From NCBI GenBank assembly GCA_963930775.1, contig OZ005698.1, forward strand, positions 868,001 to 932,000: a stretch of DNA of 64,000 nucleotides. Direction: 5' to 3'. Made by a program: the position numbers and the translations under genes. Positions 22,201-37,200 of this stretch are shown in pieces (position 1 is the first letter of the stretch; each line of letters begins with the position of its first letter). This DNA comes from Cliona cf. orientalis. Lineage: Eukaryota > Porifera > Demospongiae > Clionaida > Clionaidae. The notes beneath the pieces are model-generated. The model saw only the letters and a program-made list of their open reading frames with translations, made no database searches and was not told the origin of the DNA.

Positions 22201-25200
22201 ATGAATAACGGATCACATTGCTTAATGATTCGTTTACACATATCTGCATAGCATGTTATGGCTCAGTGGACAAGGTTAAGATTGTAGGTTACACATATAG
22301 CGTGATCAGAAATTTACCTCCATCATTCTCTGTGGTATTGAGAAGATGTTCTATGCTTCCCAAGACTTCTTTATATGATATTGATCCCCCTGACTTGAAT
22401 TCAATAATTGAACAGTCTTTGTCTTGTCTGTATCTAGCCTTTATTATATCTAGCTCATTCTGGGCTTCAGGAGGCAGCCCCTGGTTTAGTAGCTTTAGCT
22501 TATCCTCCTTTGTCAGTTGGCCAGGTCTCCTAGCCACAGCCTCCTCAGGGTGGGGGAGGGACAGGTCAGGGGCTAGGATTAGGACATCTCTTCCACCAGC
22601 AGCATTGTATCTAATAACTGCTGTTTTGTGCCACAGTCTCCCTGGTGCCTCTGTTGTACCGGGAATGGCCTAAAACACAAGAAAGGTTTTACAAGGATAA
22701 ATACTGAATCAGATTTGATTTGTGATTTACCTTGCTATACTCTTTAGCATTTCCATCAACCTGAACACTTACAACCTTGTTATCTTGAAATATTCTTTCT
22801 GGGATGATTGTTACTAACTCCATGAAAATGAACATCATATTAATGCTTCCTGGAAACACTCCCTTCCAGCCTAGTCTAACGTGTGGACTGCCACTGTATG
22901 CAGCTCGTCGTACAATGTTCACTGCTCTATCTTCTACCTCTTGGATTGTTTTATCTTCCCATCCTTCAACCTCCAAGGTTAGTTCCATGCAGTAGTCTGG
23001 CACAGGAAAGCTTATGCCAACCAATTCTTTTAGTTTAGTATTGGCTTTGAAGGCCCTTAGCTTATCTTCATATTCTTTAATCTTACTATGTACTCCATCA
23101 ATTTTCACATCCTTTAAAATGTGTGTTAAAGTGTCTGGTGTCATGTAGCTCCAGTGCTTCAGTTCAGTTAGATTATCAAACAGTTCCTTCATTGATTTAG
23201 ATTTTAGAACCCTTTGTCTTGTTTCTCTGTAATATTCATCAGTTTCATGTTGTCTTCTAACGGATTGTGGTAGCATACGAAATCGTCTTGTTATAGTGTC
23301 CAGGCTTACTTGACTATTCTCTAGCGTCTGTTCGATGAATATTACGAGGTCGTAGAACTCTTCCTCAAGTTCTTTCAGAGTTGGTATCACATCTTGTGTT
23401 GGATATTCATTTGGTGTAGCTGGCTTATTTGTCTTGGGTGTTTCTAGTGAATTGATAGCATTTGAAGACTGTCGTAAAGTAATGACTTTTTCTGCCAGAT
23501 CAGTCCTATTGATTTTAAGCAGTGCTTTTACCATTGCTTCGTACGTTGCCATGGATCCGCATCTTTGCTTCCAACATTCCAGCATTCTCGTTCGCTGTTC
23601 TATCGCAGTACCCTGGTTCTTGATAGCTGTGATATCTGAGTTGGGGATTTCTAAGAACTTTGCCAGTGTTTCCAATGTGTCCAGCGCTAAGGAGAACTCT
23701 CTGAGATGCTCATCATCAAAAGTCTGTTTCATGATAGATTTCTCCATGTCATTGTTTTTCAGTAGCTCATCATAGGTTGGCACAGCCATGGTGTGTTATG
23801 TAAGTGACAGCTGCTCCTTGTTAGTACTGTGCTGTGTGTTTTTCTTACCTTACACAGAACACGCCCCGTTTTTGTTCTCCCATATCCATAATTGGTCATA
23901 CGCCCATGGCTCTCATGTTACATAAGTGAATTCAACTTTATGGTGGAGCCATTATGGTGTGGTGTAATGGGATAGTCTAGTCCAGTGCAGTCCCAGTTGC
24001 TCATGTATAATGCATTAGCAGGCCAATGGTTTTCGCTACATGTATGTATGGCAGAATATACAAGTCCAATATTATGGCACTTGAGCTAATTCTCTATCCA
24101 CATTGCAGTATGCTATGTGGTAATTGATAAAACTTATTTCAGTGGCTCGTCCAAATCACATTCCTTGTGGCTGTAGGAGATTGTAGCTAGATCCAGCTGT
24201 GTCATCAAAATAAAACCTCAACTTGCATGCCAAGCAGTCTGAGAGGATTAGGAACCATAAATTTTATTGCAGTGCCCCCAACAACTCCCCCTCCCCCCAC
24301 GCACCGTATAAACCCCACATGATAGTAGAGAATATCTCATCCAATGTACCATTGGCTATTGAAAATTTTCAGAATTTCATCATGATCTTGGAAATTACTA
24401 ATGGCAGTGGTGATAATGAGTGAAGACGTTAGTCTGAATGACTACATCATGTGCACACAGTACCCTACGATGGTTAGTTTAAAATTTGTGGTACTCCTTT
24501 CCTCACTGATTCTGGCACGCGTTGCTTGACAAAAACAGAGGACTTTCTCTTCATTTCCTGTGACGTCCTCCAAATGAAGCCTGGTGGTAGTGTGCATGGC
24601 TTATCGATACTTCTATTGTTGCATTTGAGTTCAGAAGAATCAATATGATCTGTTGTCTGTGTTTTTAGAAGTTGTTTTTCTATCCAAGATGATGTGCCTC
24701 CTGTCCTCCCGATATTATACATGCCATTTACAGGGTAGTGAAACTCTGTTGGTATTTCTTTTGACTTGCATGAAGTGAACACTTTGATAATTATTCCCTT
24801 CTCCCTGGCTTTGTGTCCGCATGGCTGTACCCCCTGCTCATCCAAGAACTCCATACAGTCCCTCACCCAGCAGCCAGAATAGCTGCAGTCAGAGACGATC
24901 GTCAGAACACTGTGCTTAAAGTGGGTTAGATAGAGTTGAGTGATGTCCCTGAATGTGATGAAGCCATCCTCAAAGCACCAGTCACCAGTGCCCCTCCTAC
25001 CAGCTCCCATGTAGTACAGTGCGACTAAGGTAGAAATGAATAACAGATCACGTTAACTCAGGAATGAATCTACACAGCACTATGGCTCAGTGGACAACAT
25101 TAAGGTTACAGGATACTTGTAAATGTATAGTATGATCAGAAATTTACCTCCATCATTCTCTGTGGTATTGAAGACATGTCTTATGCTTCCCAAGGCTTCT

Positions 25201-28200
25201 TTATATGATACTGACCGCCCTGACATGATTTCAACAATTGAACAGTCTTTAGCACATCTATATCTAGCCGTAATAATATCTAGTTCATTATCGAACTCAG
25301 AAATCACCCCCTGGCTTAGTAGCTTTAGCTTATCTCCCATTGTCAGTTTTCCAGGTCTCCTTGCCACAGCCTCAGGGTGGGGGAGGGACAGGTCAGGGGC
25401 TAGGATTAGAACGTCCCTTCCTCCACCAACTGAATACACTGTTCCACCTTCGCTGTTCCATAGCCTCCTTGATATCTCACTTTTATGGATCGATACTGCT
25501 GACTGTTGTTTGTAGTCAGTTAAACAAGGACTAGAAGCGGACTATAGTATAAGGATAAAGTAGGATAAAAAAATTAAGCAAGTTAGGATGCAGGGTGCTT
25601 TGAGTTGCAATTTACCTTAGTGTGATCTTTACTACAAACGGTATTTCCATCAATATGGATACTTACAACTCCACTCTCTTCAGAAAACCTTTCAGGGACA
25701 GGCTTTACTGACTCCACAAGAATGAATGTCACATTTATGCTTCCTGGAAACACTCCCTTCCAGCCTAGTCTAACTTGTGGACTGCCACTGTATGCAGCTC
25801 GCCGCACAATGTTCACTGCTCTATCTTCTACCTCTTGGATTGTTTTATCCTCCCATCCTTCAACCTCCATGGTTAGTTCCATGCAGTAGTCTGGCACTGG
25901 ATAGCTTATGCCAACCAATTCTCTTAGCTTAGTATTGGCTTTGAAGGCCATTAGTTTGTCTTTATATTTTTTAACCTTACTATGTACACCATCAATATTC
26001 ACATCCTTAAGAATATGTGCTAAAGTGTCTGGTGTCATATAGCTCCAGTGCTTTAGTTCAGTTAGATTGTCGAATAGTTTCTTTATTGTTCTAGAATCAA
26101 GAATCTTTTGCCTAGTTGCTGTGTAATTTTGATCTGTTTCATGTTGTCGTCTGACAGATTGTGGTAGCATACGAAATCGTCTTGTTATAGTGTTCAGGCT
26201 TATTTCACTATTCTCTAGAGTGTCTTCAATGAATATTACCAGGCCATAGAACTCTTCTTCAAGTTCTCTCAGAGTTGATATCACATCTTGTGCTGGGTAT
26301 TCATTTGGTGCAGCTGGTAGTGACAATGGAGACATGGCTGCTTGTAGTGATGCTTCCTTTATTCCACTACTGCTAGCTGGAAAAGTGGGTTTTTCCAGGC
26401 TGGATTCTCTAGGGGAAAGTAGCCTCTGGTTGGTAGTAGCTGTTGCTAATGAGGGGATAGTGTTTGAAGACTTTTGTAAAGCGATAATTTTTTCTGCCAG
26501 GTCAGTCCTGTTAATTTTAAGCAGTGCTTTTACCATTGCTTCATATGTTGCCATGGATCCGCATCTTTGCTTCCAACATTCCAGCATTGTCATTCGTTGT
26601 TCTATCGCACATCCCTGACTCTTGATAGCTGTGATATCTGAGTTGGGAATTCCTAAGAACTTTGCCAGTGTTTCCAACGTGTCCAGTGCTAAGGAGAACT
26701 CTCTGAGATGCTCATCATCAAAAGTCTGTTTCATGATAGATTTCTCCACTTTGTAGTGTGCCAGTAGCTCATCATAGGTTGGTACAGCCATGGTGTGCTA
26801 AATAAGTGATAGGTGCCCCTGGTTGATACTGAGCTGTGAGCTGTGTGTCTTACCTCACAAAGAACACTTCCTGTTTTTTGAAATTTTGTTTTTCCATATA
26901 TAGTCATTGGTAAGTGTACGCCCACGGCTCCCATGTCATATCAACTGTCCACTGTGGTGTGTGTAATTGGATTTATAGTCCAGGGCAGTCCTAGTTGCTC
27001 ATGCATGAGTAGGCCAGTAGGGTTTATTGCATACATCTGCAGCTAAATCTCGAACATTGCCAAAAGTATTATACTCTTGACATTGCAGTGTGCTATATCG
27101 GAGCTCCTGATTAATTGGTTCAATCGTTACAGTATCTTCTCTAATAATGAAGGAAGACATTAGTATGAATGGGTATTCATTTTTTGTTGATGTGCACACA
27201 GTACCCTACAATAGTTACTGGTGTTGTGGTACTCCTTTCCTCACTGATCCTAATACTTGTTCCCTGATAGAACCAGAGTGACTTTCTCTCATTTCCTCCA
27301 AGTGAGGCCAGGTGGTAGCATGCATGGCTCATCGATACTTCTACTGTTGCAATTGATATGAGAGGAATCAATACAGGCTGTTGTCTGTTTTTCTGAAAGT
27401 TATTTTATCATCATGAATATTACAGTTCCTCTGCTCTTATCATTGCGCATACCACTCACGCAGTGGCAATATTGGGTTGGTATTTCTTTAGATGTGCATA
27501 AAGCAAGTATTTTGATAATCATTCCCTTCTCCCTGGCTTTGTGTCCGCATGGCTGTACCCCCTGCTCATCCAAGAACTCCATACAGTCCCTCACCCAGCA
27601 GCCAGAGTAGCTACAGTCAGAGACGATTGTCAGAATCCGACCTTTGAAGTTGTGGCTTGCTCTTAGATAGAGCTGAGCGATGTCCCTGAATGTGATGAAG
27701 CCATCCTCAAAGCACCAGTCACCAGTGCCCCTCCTACCAGCTCCAATGTAGTATAATACAACTAGGGTAAAAATGAATAATAAATCGTGTTATGGCTCAG
27801 GTGGCAGTTTACGTAAATGTCTCTCCTTAAAAGAATGCATGCAGCATACGCATTATATGATATAGATCTTTCAATTGATATAAGTTGGGAAATGTGGGGC
27901 AACGGACGATTGATCCTGATGGAGTTTTTAAATAGTTTACTGTAAATCGCAAATATTTTGTGTTTTAAATATTTCATGCGATAAATTTTCGCATTAAATA
28001 ATTTTTAGACAAACGACCTTGTACCGCATTATCATTAATATTGTGCATGTATTTTCGTGCGTTGCATTTTTGCACAAGCCAGGCTGTCCGAAAATATTTT
28101 AACAACGAAATATTCGCGATTTACGGTATCAGAGGAGAGGCCAGCTATAGGTAAAAGTTGATGTATTGTTTCATTACTCACTATATGAGAAATGCCCAGC

Positions 28201-31200
28201 ATGGTTGAACAGTCACCCATATATAGTAACCTTAATTTTTTGGCATTATACGTACTTGTATAATTATAGTGTGATTAGAAAAATTTACCTCCATCATTCT
28301 CTGTGGTATTGAGAAGGTGTTCTATGCTTCCCATGACATCTTTATATGATATTGATTTGACTTCAACAATTGAACAGTTTTTTGCAAGTCTATATCTAGC
28401 CTTTATAATATCTAGCTCATTATCGGACTCAGGAAATACTCCCTGGCGTGGTAGCTTCAACTTATCTTCATCCATCAGTTGGCCAGGTCTCCTAGCCACA
28501 GCCTCATGGTGGGGGAGGGACAGATCAGGGGCTAGGATTAGAACATCTCTTCCACCAGCAGCACTGTATCTAATAATTACTGTTTCGCGCCATAGTATCC
28601 CTGGTACCTCCATTTTACCATAAGCAGCCTACAAAGTGACGAAAATTTGATTAATAACAGAAGTACTGGTTTAATTTGTAATTTACCTTGTTATACCCTT
28701 TACAATGGAAGGCATTTCCATCAATTTGGACACTTATGATCTTGATATCTTCAAAAAACTTTTCTGGGATGACCGTTACTGACTCCATGAGAATGAATGC
28801 CACATTTATGCTTCCTGGAAACATTCCCTTCCATCCTAGTCTAACATGTGGACTGCCACTTATACAGCTCGTCGCACAATATTCACTGCTCTATCTTCTA
28901 CCTCTTGGATTATTTTATCTTCCCATCCTTCAACCTCCATGGTTAGTTCCACGCAGTAGTCTGGCACGGAAAGCTTATGCCAACCAACTCTCTTAACTTA
29001 GTATTGGCTTTGAAGGCTAATAGCTTCTCTTTGTATTCATCAATCCTTTTATGCACATCATCAATTTTCACATCCTTAAGAATGTGAGCCAAAGTGTCTG
29101 GTGTCATATAGCTCCAGTGCTTCAGTTCAGTTAGATTATCGAATAGTTTCTTTATTGTTTTTGAATCAAGAATTTTTTGTCTTGTTTCTTTATAATTTTC
29201 ATCTGTTTCATGTTGTCTTCTGACGGATTGTGGTAGCATACGGAATCGTCTAGTTATAGTGTCCAGGCTTACTTCACTATTTTCTAGAGTATCTTTGATG
29301 AATATTACAAGGTCGTAGAACTTTTCCTCAAGTTCTCTCAGAGTTGGTATCACATCCTTGTGTTGGATATTTATTTGGTGATAATGGAGACATGGCTGCT
29401 TGTAGTGATGCTTCCTCTATTCCACTACTGCTAGCTGGAAAAGTGGGTTTTTCCAGGCTGGATTCTCTGGGGTATGATAGACTCTGGTTGGTAGTGGCTG
29501 TTTCTAGTGGATTGATAGCATCTGAAGACTTTCGTAAAGTGATGACTCTTTCTGCCAGATCAGTCCTATTGATTTTAAGCAGTGCTTTTACCATTGCTTC
29601 GTATGTTGCCATGGATCCGCGTCTTTGCTTCCAACATTCCAGCATTCTCATTCGCTGTTCTATTGCAGTTCCCTGGTTCTTGATAGCTATGATATCTGAG
29701 TTGGGAATTCCTAAGAACTTTGCCAGTGTTTCCAACGTGTCCAGTGCTAAGGAGAACTCTCTGAGATGCTCATCATCAAAAGTCTGTTTCATGATAGACT
29801 TCTTCACATCATAGTGTGCCAGTAGCTCATCATAGGTTGGCACAGCCATGGTGAAGTGACATGTGCCCCTAGTTAAGGGTGCTTCACCTAACAGCACATT
29901 AAGTGTTATGGAATGTTCTATCATGTTGCTATCTACACGCTACAAGACCACAAACCACACACATAATGATATTCATGATTGATAAGCGTCCTGCAACTAT
30001 ATACACTAGCTGTTACTCGGGACCCTTTACCTTGCATTCCAGACGAGCGAAGCCTTAATCAACCTTATTTTTGATTCATTATAAGCAACAATATAGCCTT
30101 GGTACTCGTGCCACCTAGTAATATCTAGTTCATTCTTAGTCCTTTTACCACCCCCTGAGTGAGCATAAGCATACAAATCTTATAAGGGGGCTGTATGCCA
30201 CCCCACCCCCCAAAAGATCTTTTTGGAAAGGGATTAAATCTTTAATTTGACAATACGTCACAGCAAAAAGAAATTGGAATGGTACAAAAAAGTGTCATAA
30301 CTAGAGTTACAGGAATATTTATAGACAAGATTCTACCTATAAGGAGTTACTGGAGTGTTTGAGTGTTTTCTAGTGCTGCAGGTACCTGACCAAACCTGCC
30401 GTCTGTTTAACAAGAACAGGGGGCTTTCTCTTCCTTTCCTCCAACCCTTTCCAAATGAGGCCTGATGGTAGTGTGCATGGCTCATCGATACTTCTACTGT
30501 CGCATTTGATGTGAGAGGAATCAATACCAGCGGTTGTCTGTGTTTCTGATAGTTGTTCTGACATTTTGAATGTCATAGCTCCTGTGCTCTTATCATTGCC
30601 CATACCACTCACGCTGTGGCAATACTCAGTTGGTATTTCTTTGGATTTGCATGAAGCATGTATTTTGATAATCATCCCCTTCTCCCTGGCTTTGTGTCCG
30701 CATGGCTGTACCCCCTGCTCATCCAAGAACTCCATACAGTCCCTCACCCAGCAGCCAGAGTAGCTACAGTCAGAGAAGATTGTCAGAACACGACCTTTGA
30801 AGTTTTGGCGTTCTTTTAGATAGAGTTGAGTGATGTCCCTGAATGTGATGAAGCCATCCTCAAAGCACCAGTCACCAGTGCCAGTTCTACCAGCTCCAAT
30901 GTAGTGAAGTACAACTAGGGTAAAAATGAAAACTCAGTAGTCTAATCTTCGTTTACACATATCTACATATTATACTATGGCTCAGTATACAACATTAAGG
31001 TTACAGGTGGCAGTTTGCATACATGTAAAAATGTTTCATGAAAGTATAGTAACACCAATTAATATTATAATAGATGCTATAGAGTAGTGTTAAAAACAGC
31101 TGTCACAACTTTGAATTGACTACACTGTCATTAAGTTTAAACTGTGATCGATCCCAACAGATAGACTTCAAATTTAAACCAATTCAGATGTCTGAGCAAT

Positions 31201-34200
31201 AATAAGAAATACTTCTTGCCATCAAAGGAGAGGCCAGGTGATAGGTGACGTACTGGTTTTATTTATTGTTTACTTTACTATGAGAAATGCCCACACATGG
31301 GTGAGCAATCACCTGTAACCTTAATTTACATACAGTACAACCTCGATTATCAAATCTCCTTGGGGCAAAGGGAAATTTCGAACCATTCGGATAACGTTGA
31401 CCATGCCCAAGCCACACCCACAAAATGGATCATGTATGCAAGAATGTATACCGTAGGTTGGGTATTGAATGCGAGATTCTTTTGATTGCGAATTGCGAAT
31501 TTTTACACAAGACGCAATCAAAAGAATTGCAGGAAAAAGAATACGCAATGAATAATGTTACATGTGACCACACCCTTTTGTGCGTGTACTCACTTGCGAT
31601 CCCAAACATACACGCGTTATCTATACCACCAAGAGTATATAATATATACTCTTGATATCTCGCGTGCTCGATTTACTTGCATGCATGTACGCATAGCTGT
31701 CGATCGTCGAGAATGAGTCTTCTTCGATTCTTCAAGCCAACTGCCAACCTGCCAGCACCATAGCCACCACCAAGCCAAGTGCAACTGTCGCTCGAGCAGT
31801 ATGGTATTCTATTAATAGCCCACCCACCCCACATGCAGCCTCACAAGCCACACCTCCTCTGTGGCTAAAATTGAGGGTGTGGCTTTCTTGTTTGGCTATT
31901 CGCAATCATTAGAATTGCAATCTGGCCTATATAGCATCATTCGCAATCGTTTAACTACGCATTCAAAACCCGACATACGTTATATGATAGAGTTATCGAG
32001 CATTTCGACGATTTTAATTCCAGAAAATGCAGGGTCAAAAAACACATTAATTGTGACCACGTGACCTGACCGTCTTGCGCATGTGTAGTAAACCTACGTC
32101 GCAGAGTTGCCACGCGAGAACCAGCTGCTGAACTGCTATCAAATCTAGTTCTAATGCTCAAAGAAGTAAAAGAAACGTAACATAAGTATTCTATCAATCG
32201 AGGATCTTTGCATTTCGAGTTCGGATAATCGAGGGTTCGGATAATCAAGGTTGGACTGTACTTGTATATAGCATGATCAGAAATTTACCTCCATCATTCT
32301 CTGTGGTATTGAAAACATTTTCTATGCTTCCCAAGACTTCTTTATATGATACTGACCGCCCTGACTTGACTTCAACAATTGAACAGTGTTTAGCAAGTCT
32401 GTATCTAGCCGATATTATATCTAGTTCACTATTGGACTCAGGAATTATCCCCTGGCTTAATAGCTTCAGCTTATCTGCTACTGTCAGTTGTCCAGGTCTC
32501 CTAGCCACAGCCTCAGGGTGGGGGAGGGACAGGTCAGGGGCTAGGATTAGAACATCTCTTCCACCAGCGGCGTTGTATCTAATAGTCGCTGTTTTGTGCC
32601 ACAGTCTCCCTGGTACCTCTGTTTTACCAGGAGTGACCTAAAACACAAGAAAGGTTAAATTAGAGAAATACTGGCTTGATTTATGATGTACCTTGGTATA
32701 TTCTTCATGGTGAAGAGCATTTCCATCAACCTGGACACTTATAACTTCGTTATCTTCAAAATATTTTTCTGGAATAAGCTTTACAGGTTCCATGAGAATG
32801 AAAATCACATTTATGCTTCCTGGAAACACTCCCTTCCAGCCTAGTCTAACGTGTGGACTGCCACTGTATGCAGCTCGTCGCACAATGTTCACTGCTCTAT
32901 CTTCTACCTCTTGGATTGTCTTATCTTCCCATCCTTCAACCTCCATGGTTAGTTCCATGCAGTAGTCTGGCACAGGAAAGCATGTGTTTATCAACTGTCG
33001 TAGCTTTGTGGTTGCTTTGAAGGCCCTTAATTTATCTTCATATTCTTTAACCTTGCTGTTTACTTCATCAATATTCACATCCTTTAAAATATGAGCTAAA
33101 GTGTCTGGTGTCATATAGCTCCAGTGCTTTAGTTCAGTTAAATTGTCAAATAGTTTCTTTATTGTTCTAGAATCAAGAATCTTTTGCCGAGTAGCTGTGT
33201 AATTTTCATCTGTTTCATGTTGCCTTCTGACGGATTGTGGTAGCATACGAAATCGTCTAATTATAGTGTTCAGATTGACTCTATTGTTTTCCAGGGTATC
33301 TTCGATGAATATTACAAGGTCGTAGAACTCTTCCTCAAGTTCTCTTAGGGTTGACATCACATCTTGTGGTTGGCGTTCATTTGGTGTAGCTGATAGTGGT
33401 AATGGAGACATGGCTGTTTGCAATGATGCTTCGTCTTTTCCACTACTGCCAGCGGGAAAAATGGGTGATATCGGGCTAGGGAATGGTAGAATCTGGTTGG
33501 TAGTGGCTGTCTCTGGTGAATTGATAGTGATAGAAGATCGCTGTAAAGTGATGACCTTTTCTGCCAGGTCAGTCCTGTTGATTTTGAGTAGTGCTTTTAC
33601 CATTGCTTCGTATGTTGCCATGGATCCGCATCTTTGCTTCCAACATTCCAGCATTCTCATTCGCTGTTCTATCGCACATCCCTGATTCTTGATAGCTGTG
33701 ATATCTGAGTTGGGAATTCCTAAGAACTTTGCCAGTGTTTCCCACGTGTCCAGTGCTAAGGACAACTCTCTGATAATCTCACCATCAAAAGTCTGTTCCA
33801 TGATAGATTTCTCCATGTTATATTTTGCCAGTAGCTCATCATAGGTTGGTACAGCCATGGTGTGCTAAATAAGTGACAGGTACCCCTGGTTGATGCTGTG
33901 CTGTGTGTTTTTTTTTTTTTTACCTTACACAGAATACGCCCTTTTTTAAGTTTGTTTTCCCATGTATGGTCATGTGCCCACGGCTCTTTTATTACATTAG
34001 TGAATTCAACTGTTTGGGGAGCCATTATGGTGTGGTATAATTGTATTTATAGTCCTGGGCTATCCCAGTTGCTGTAGGAGGTTGTAGCTAGATCCATCAG
34101 TGTGTCATCAAAATAATAGCATGAGAAGCAAATTGTTGCGGTGCCCCAACTACTTCCCCACCCCTCCCCCATACCATTTGTTACTGAAATTTGTAGTTTT

Positions 34201-37200
34201 ATGTTGATTTGTCTTGGGAATTATCTCTAACTTAAAGGGTGTGGCGATAATGAGGGAATACATTAGTCTGAATGGGTAATCATGACTATCCTTAATCATG
34301 TGCACATATACTACCCTACAATGGTGAATTGCTATTGTTGTGGTACTCCTTTGCTCATTGATTCTGACACCCGCCTCTCGACAGAAACAGAGGACTTTCT
34401 CTTTGACCTCCTCCAAGTGAGGCCAAGTGGTAGAAGAGTGCATGGCTCGTCGATACTTCTACTATCACATTTGATGTGAGAGGAATCAATACAGGCGGTT
34501 GTCTGTGTTTCTGAAAGTTGCTTTGACATCTTGAATGTCACAACTCCTGTGCTCTTGTCATTGCGTATACCATTCACGCAGTGGCAGTATTTGGTTGGTA
34601 TTTCTTTGGATTTGCACGAAGCAAGTATTTTGATGATCATTCCTTTCTCCTTGGCTTTGTGTCCGCATGGCTGTACCCCCTGCTCATCCAAGAACTCCAT
34701 ACAGTCCCTCACCCAGCAGCCAGAGTAGCTACAGTCAGAGACGATTGTCAGAACCCGACCTTTGAAGTTGTGACTTGCTTTTAGATAGAGCTGAGCGATG
34801 TCCCTGAATGTGATGAAGCCATCCTCAAAGCACCAGTCACCAGTGCCCCTCCTACCAGCTCCAATGTAGTGAAGTATAACTAAGGAATAATTGAAATGCT
34901 ATAATAATCTGCTATAATCTTCATTACACATTATCTGCATATACCATATTGTAACATTAAGGTTATAGGTGGTAGTTTACATAAGAAATGTTTCTTACAA
35001 GTTTTAACAGTATACCAAGTTTTAAGATAGGTTATCATAACTTCAAAATTAATGGACTACACCCTCAGTGAAGTTTGCAATTGAGCTGTGATTGATCCTG
35101 ACAGACTTCAAATTTGCACTATTTCAGATGTCTGAGCCATATAATAAGGAAAGAGAGGCCAAGTGAAGGTGCTTTTATTTGTAGTTTGCCTCATCATTGC
35201 TCACTATGAGTGAGTAATGCCCACACATAATTGGGCAATCACCTATAACCTTAATTTTTTTGCATCATACATATTATTAGTGTGATCAGAAATTTACCTC
35301 CATCATTCTTTGTGATATTGAAAATATGTTCTATGCTTCGCAAGACCTCTTTACATGATATTGACCACCCTGACTTGACTTCAACAATTGAACAGTCTTT
35401 TACAAGTCTGTATCTAGCCTTTATAATATCTAGTTCATCCTGGCAGTCGGATGGCAGCCCCTGGTTTAGTAGCTTCAGCTCATCCTCCTGTGTCAGTTGG
35501 CCAGGTCTCCTAGCCACCACAGCCTCAGGATGGGGGAGGGACAGGTCGGGGGCTAGGATTAGAACATCTCTTCCACCAGCAGCGCTGTACCTAATATTAA
35601 TTGCTGTTTTGTGCCACAATCTCTCTGGTGCCTCTATTTTACCAGGAGCGGCCTATATACAACATAAGAAAGGCTTGATTAAAGTAAGTAGTAATGAAAA
35701 ATGTTTTTCATAATGAACTGTGGTTATATAGTCTGTATCCTTGCAAGAGGGTTGATTATGATTTACCTTAGTGTGATCTTTACTGTAAATGGTATCTCCA
35801 TCAATGTGGATACTTACAACTCCACTATCTTTAAAAGACTTTTCTGGAATGACCAAGAGAATGAATGTCACATTTATGCTTCCTGGAAACACTCCCTTCC
35901 ATCCTAGTCTAACGTGTGGACTGCCACGGTATGCAGCTCGTCGCACAATATTCACTGCTCTATCTTCTACCTCTTGGATTGTCTTATCTTCCCATCCTTC
36001 AACCTCCATGGTTAGTTCTATGCAGTAGTCTGGCACGGGAAAGCTTATGCCAACCATTTCTCTTAGTTTAGTATTGGCTTTGAAGGCCCTGAGCTTGTCT
36101 TCATATTCTTTAACCTTACTATGTACTCCATCAATTTTCACATCCTTTAAAATGTGAGCTAAAGTGTCTGGTGTCATATAGCTCCAGTGCTTTAGTTCAG
36201 TTAGATTGTCAAACAGTTTCTTTATTGTTCTAGAATCAAGAATCTTTTGCCTAGTGGCTATGTAATTTTCATCTGTTTCATGTTGTCGTCTGACGGATTG
36301 TGGTAGCATACGAAATCGTCTAATTATAGTGTTCAGGTTTACTTTATTGCTTTTCAGGGTATCTTCGATGAATATTACAAGATCATAAAACTCTTCCTCA
36401 AGTGCTCTGAGCGATGTTATTATTCTTCGTTCACGTGGCATAGCTGGTAGAGATATTGGAGATATGGCAGCTGGTGAACAAGCATCTTCTATTCCGCTGC
36501 TACTAGTTGGTGAAGTAGGTACCATCGAACTAGACTCTTTCGAAATCTGGTTAGCGATAGTTTTTTTAAGTTTGGGGATATCACTTGAAGACTTTCTTAA
36601 AGTGATTACTCTTTCCGCCAAATCAGTTCTACTGATCTGTAACAGTGCCTTGACCATTGCTTCATATGTTGCCATGGATCCACACCTTTGTCTCCAGCAT
36701 TCAAGCATTCTCATTCGTTGTTCCTCTGTGTCTCCCTGGCTCTTGATGTTTGCGATATCTGGGCCTGGTAGTCCTATGAATCTGGCTAGCTTTTCCCACG
36801 TGTCCAGTGATAACGAGAACTGCCTCAAGTCCTCACTATTGAAGGTTGATTTCATGGTAGGTTTTTCCACTTCATAGTGTGCCAAGAGTTGGTCATAGGT
36901 TGGTACAGCCATTGTCTGCTAACTTTTCATCAAAATCACAGGTCGTCCTAGCTACTATGGTGTGCTTTTCTTGTGTTGCATTAGTAACTTCCTGCAACGG
37001 TTAGTCGTTTGGTTTTATATGGTCATAGGTGATTAATGTGGTATCACAGTCATAATTTTTCAATCATGGGGTATGCAGATATACCGTAATACTATAGCTG
37101 GAAATTTTTTATTTGGTACTCATGAAGGCGGATTGCCAAACTGCCAAATAATTTCCCATATTATATTTTCTGGCTTTAGGCTAATAATTATGTATAGTGG

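Noticed and set aside
18358-36912. Reading the D genes as inteins, viral genes or active caspases
   Set aside because: No viral or intein motifs. The catalytic His and Cys positions are replaced in every copy, so an active protease is not supported.
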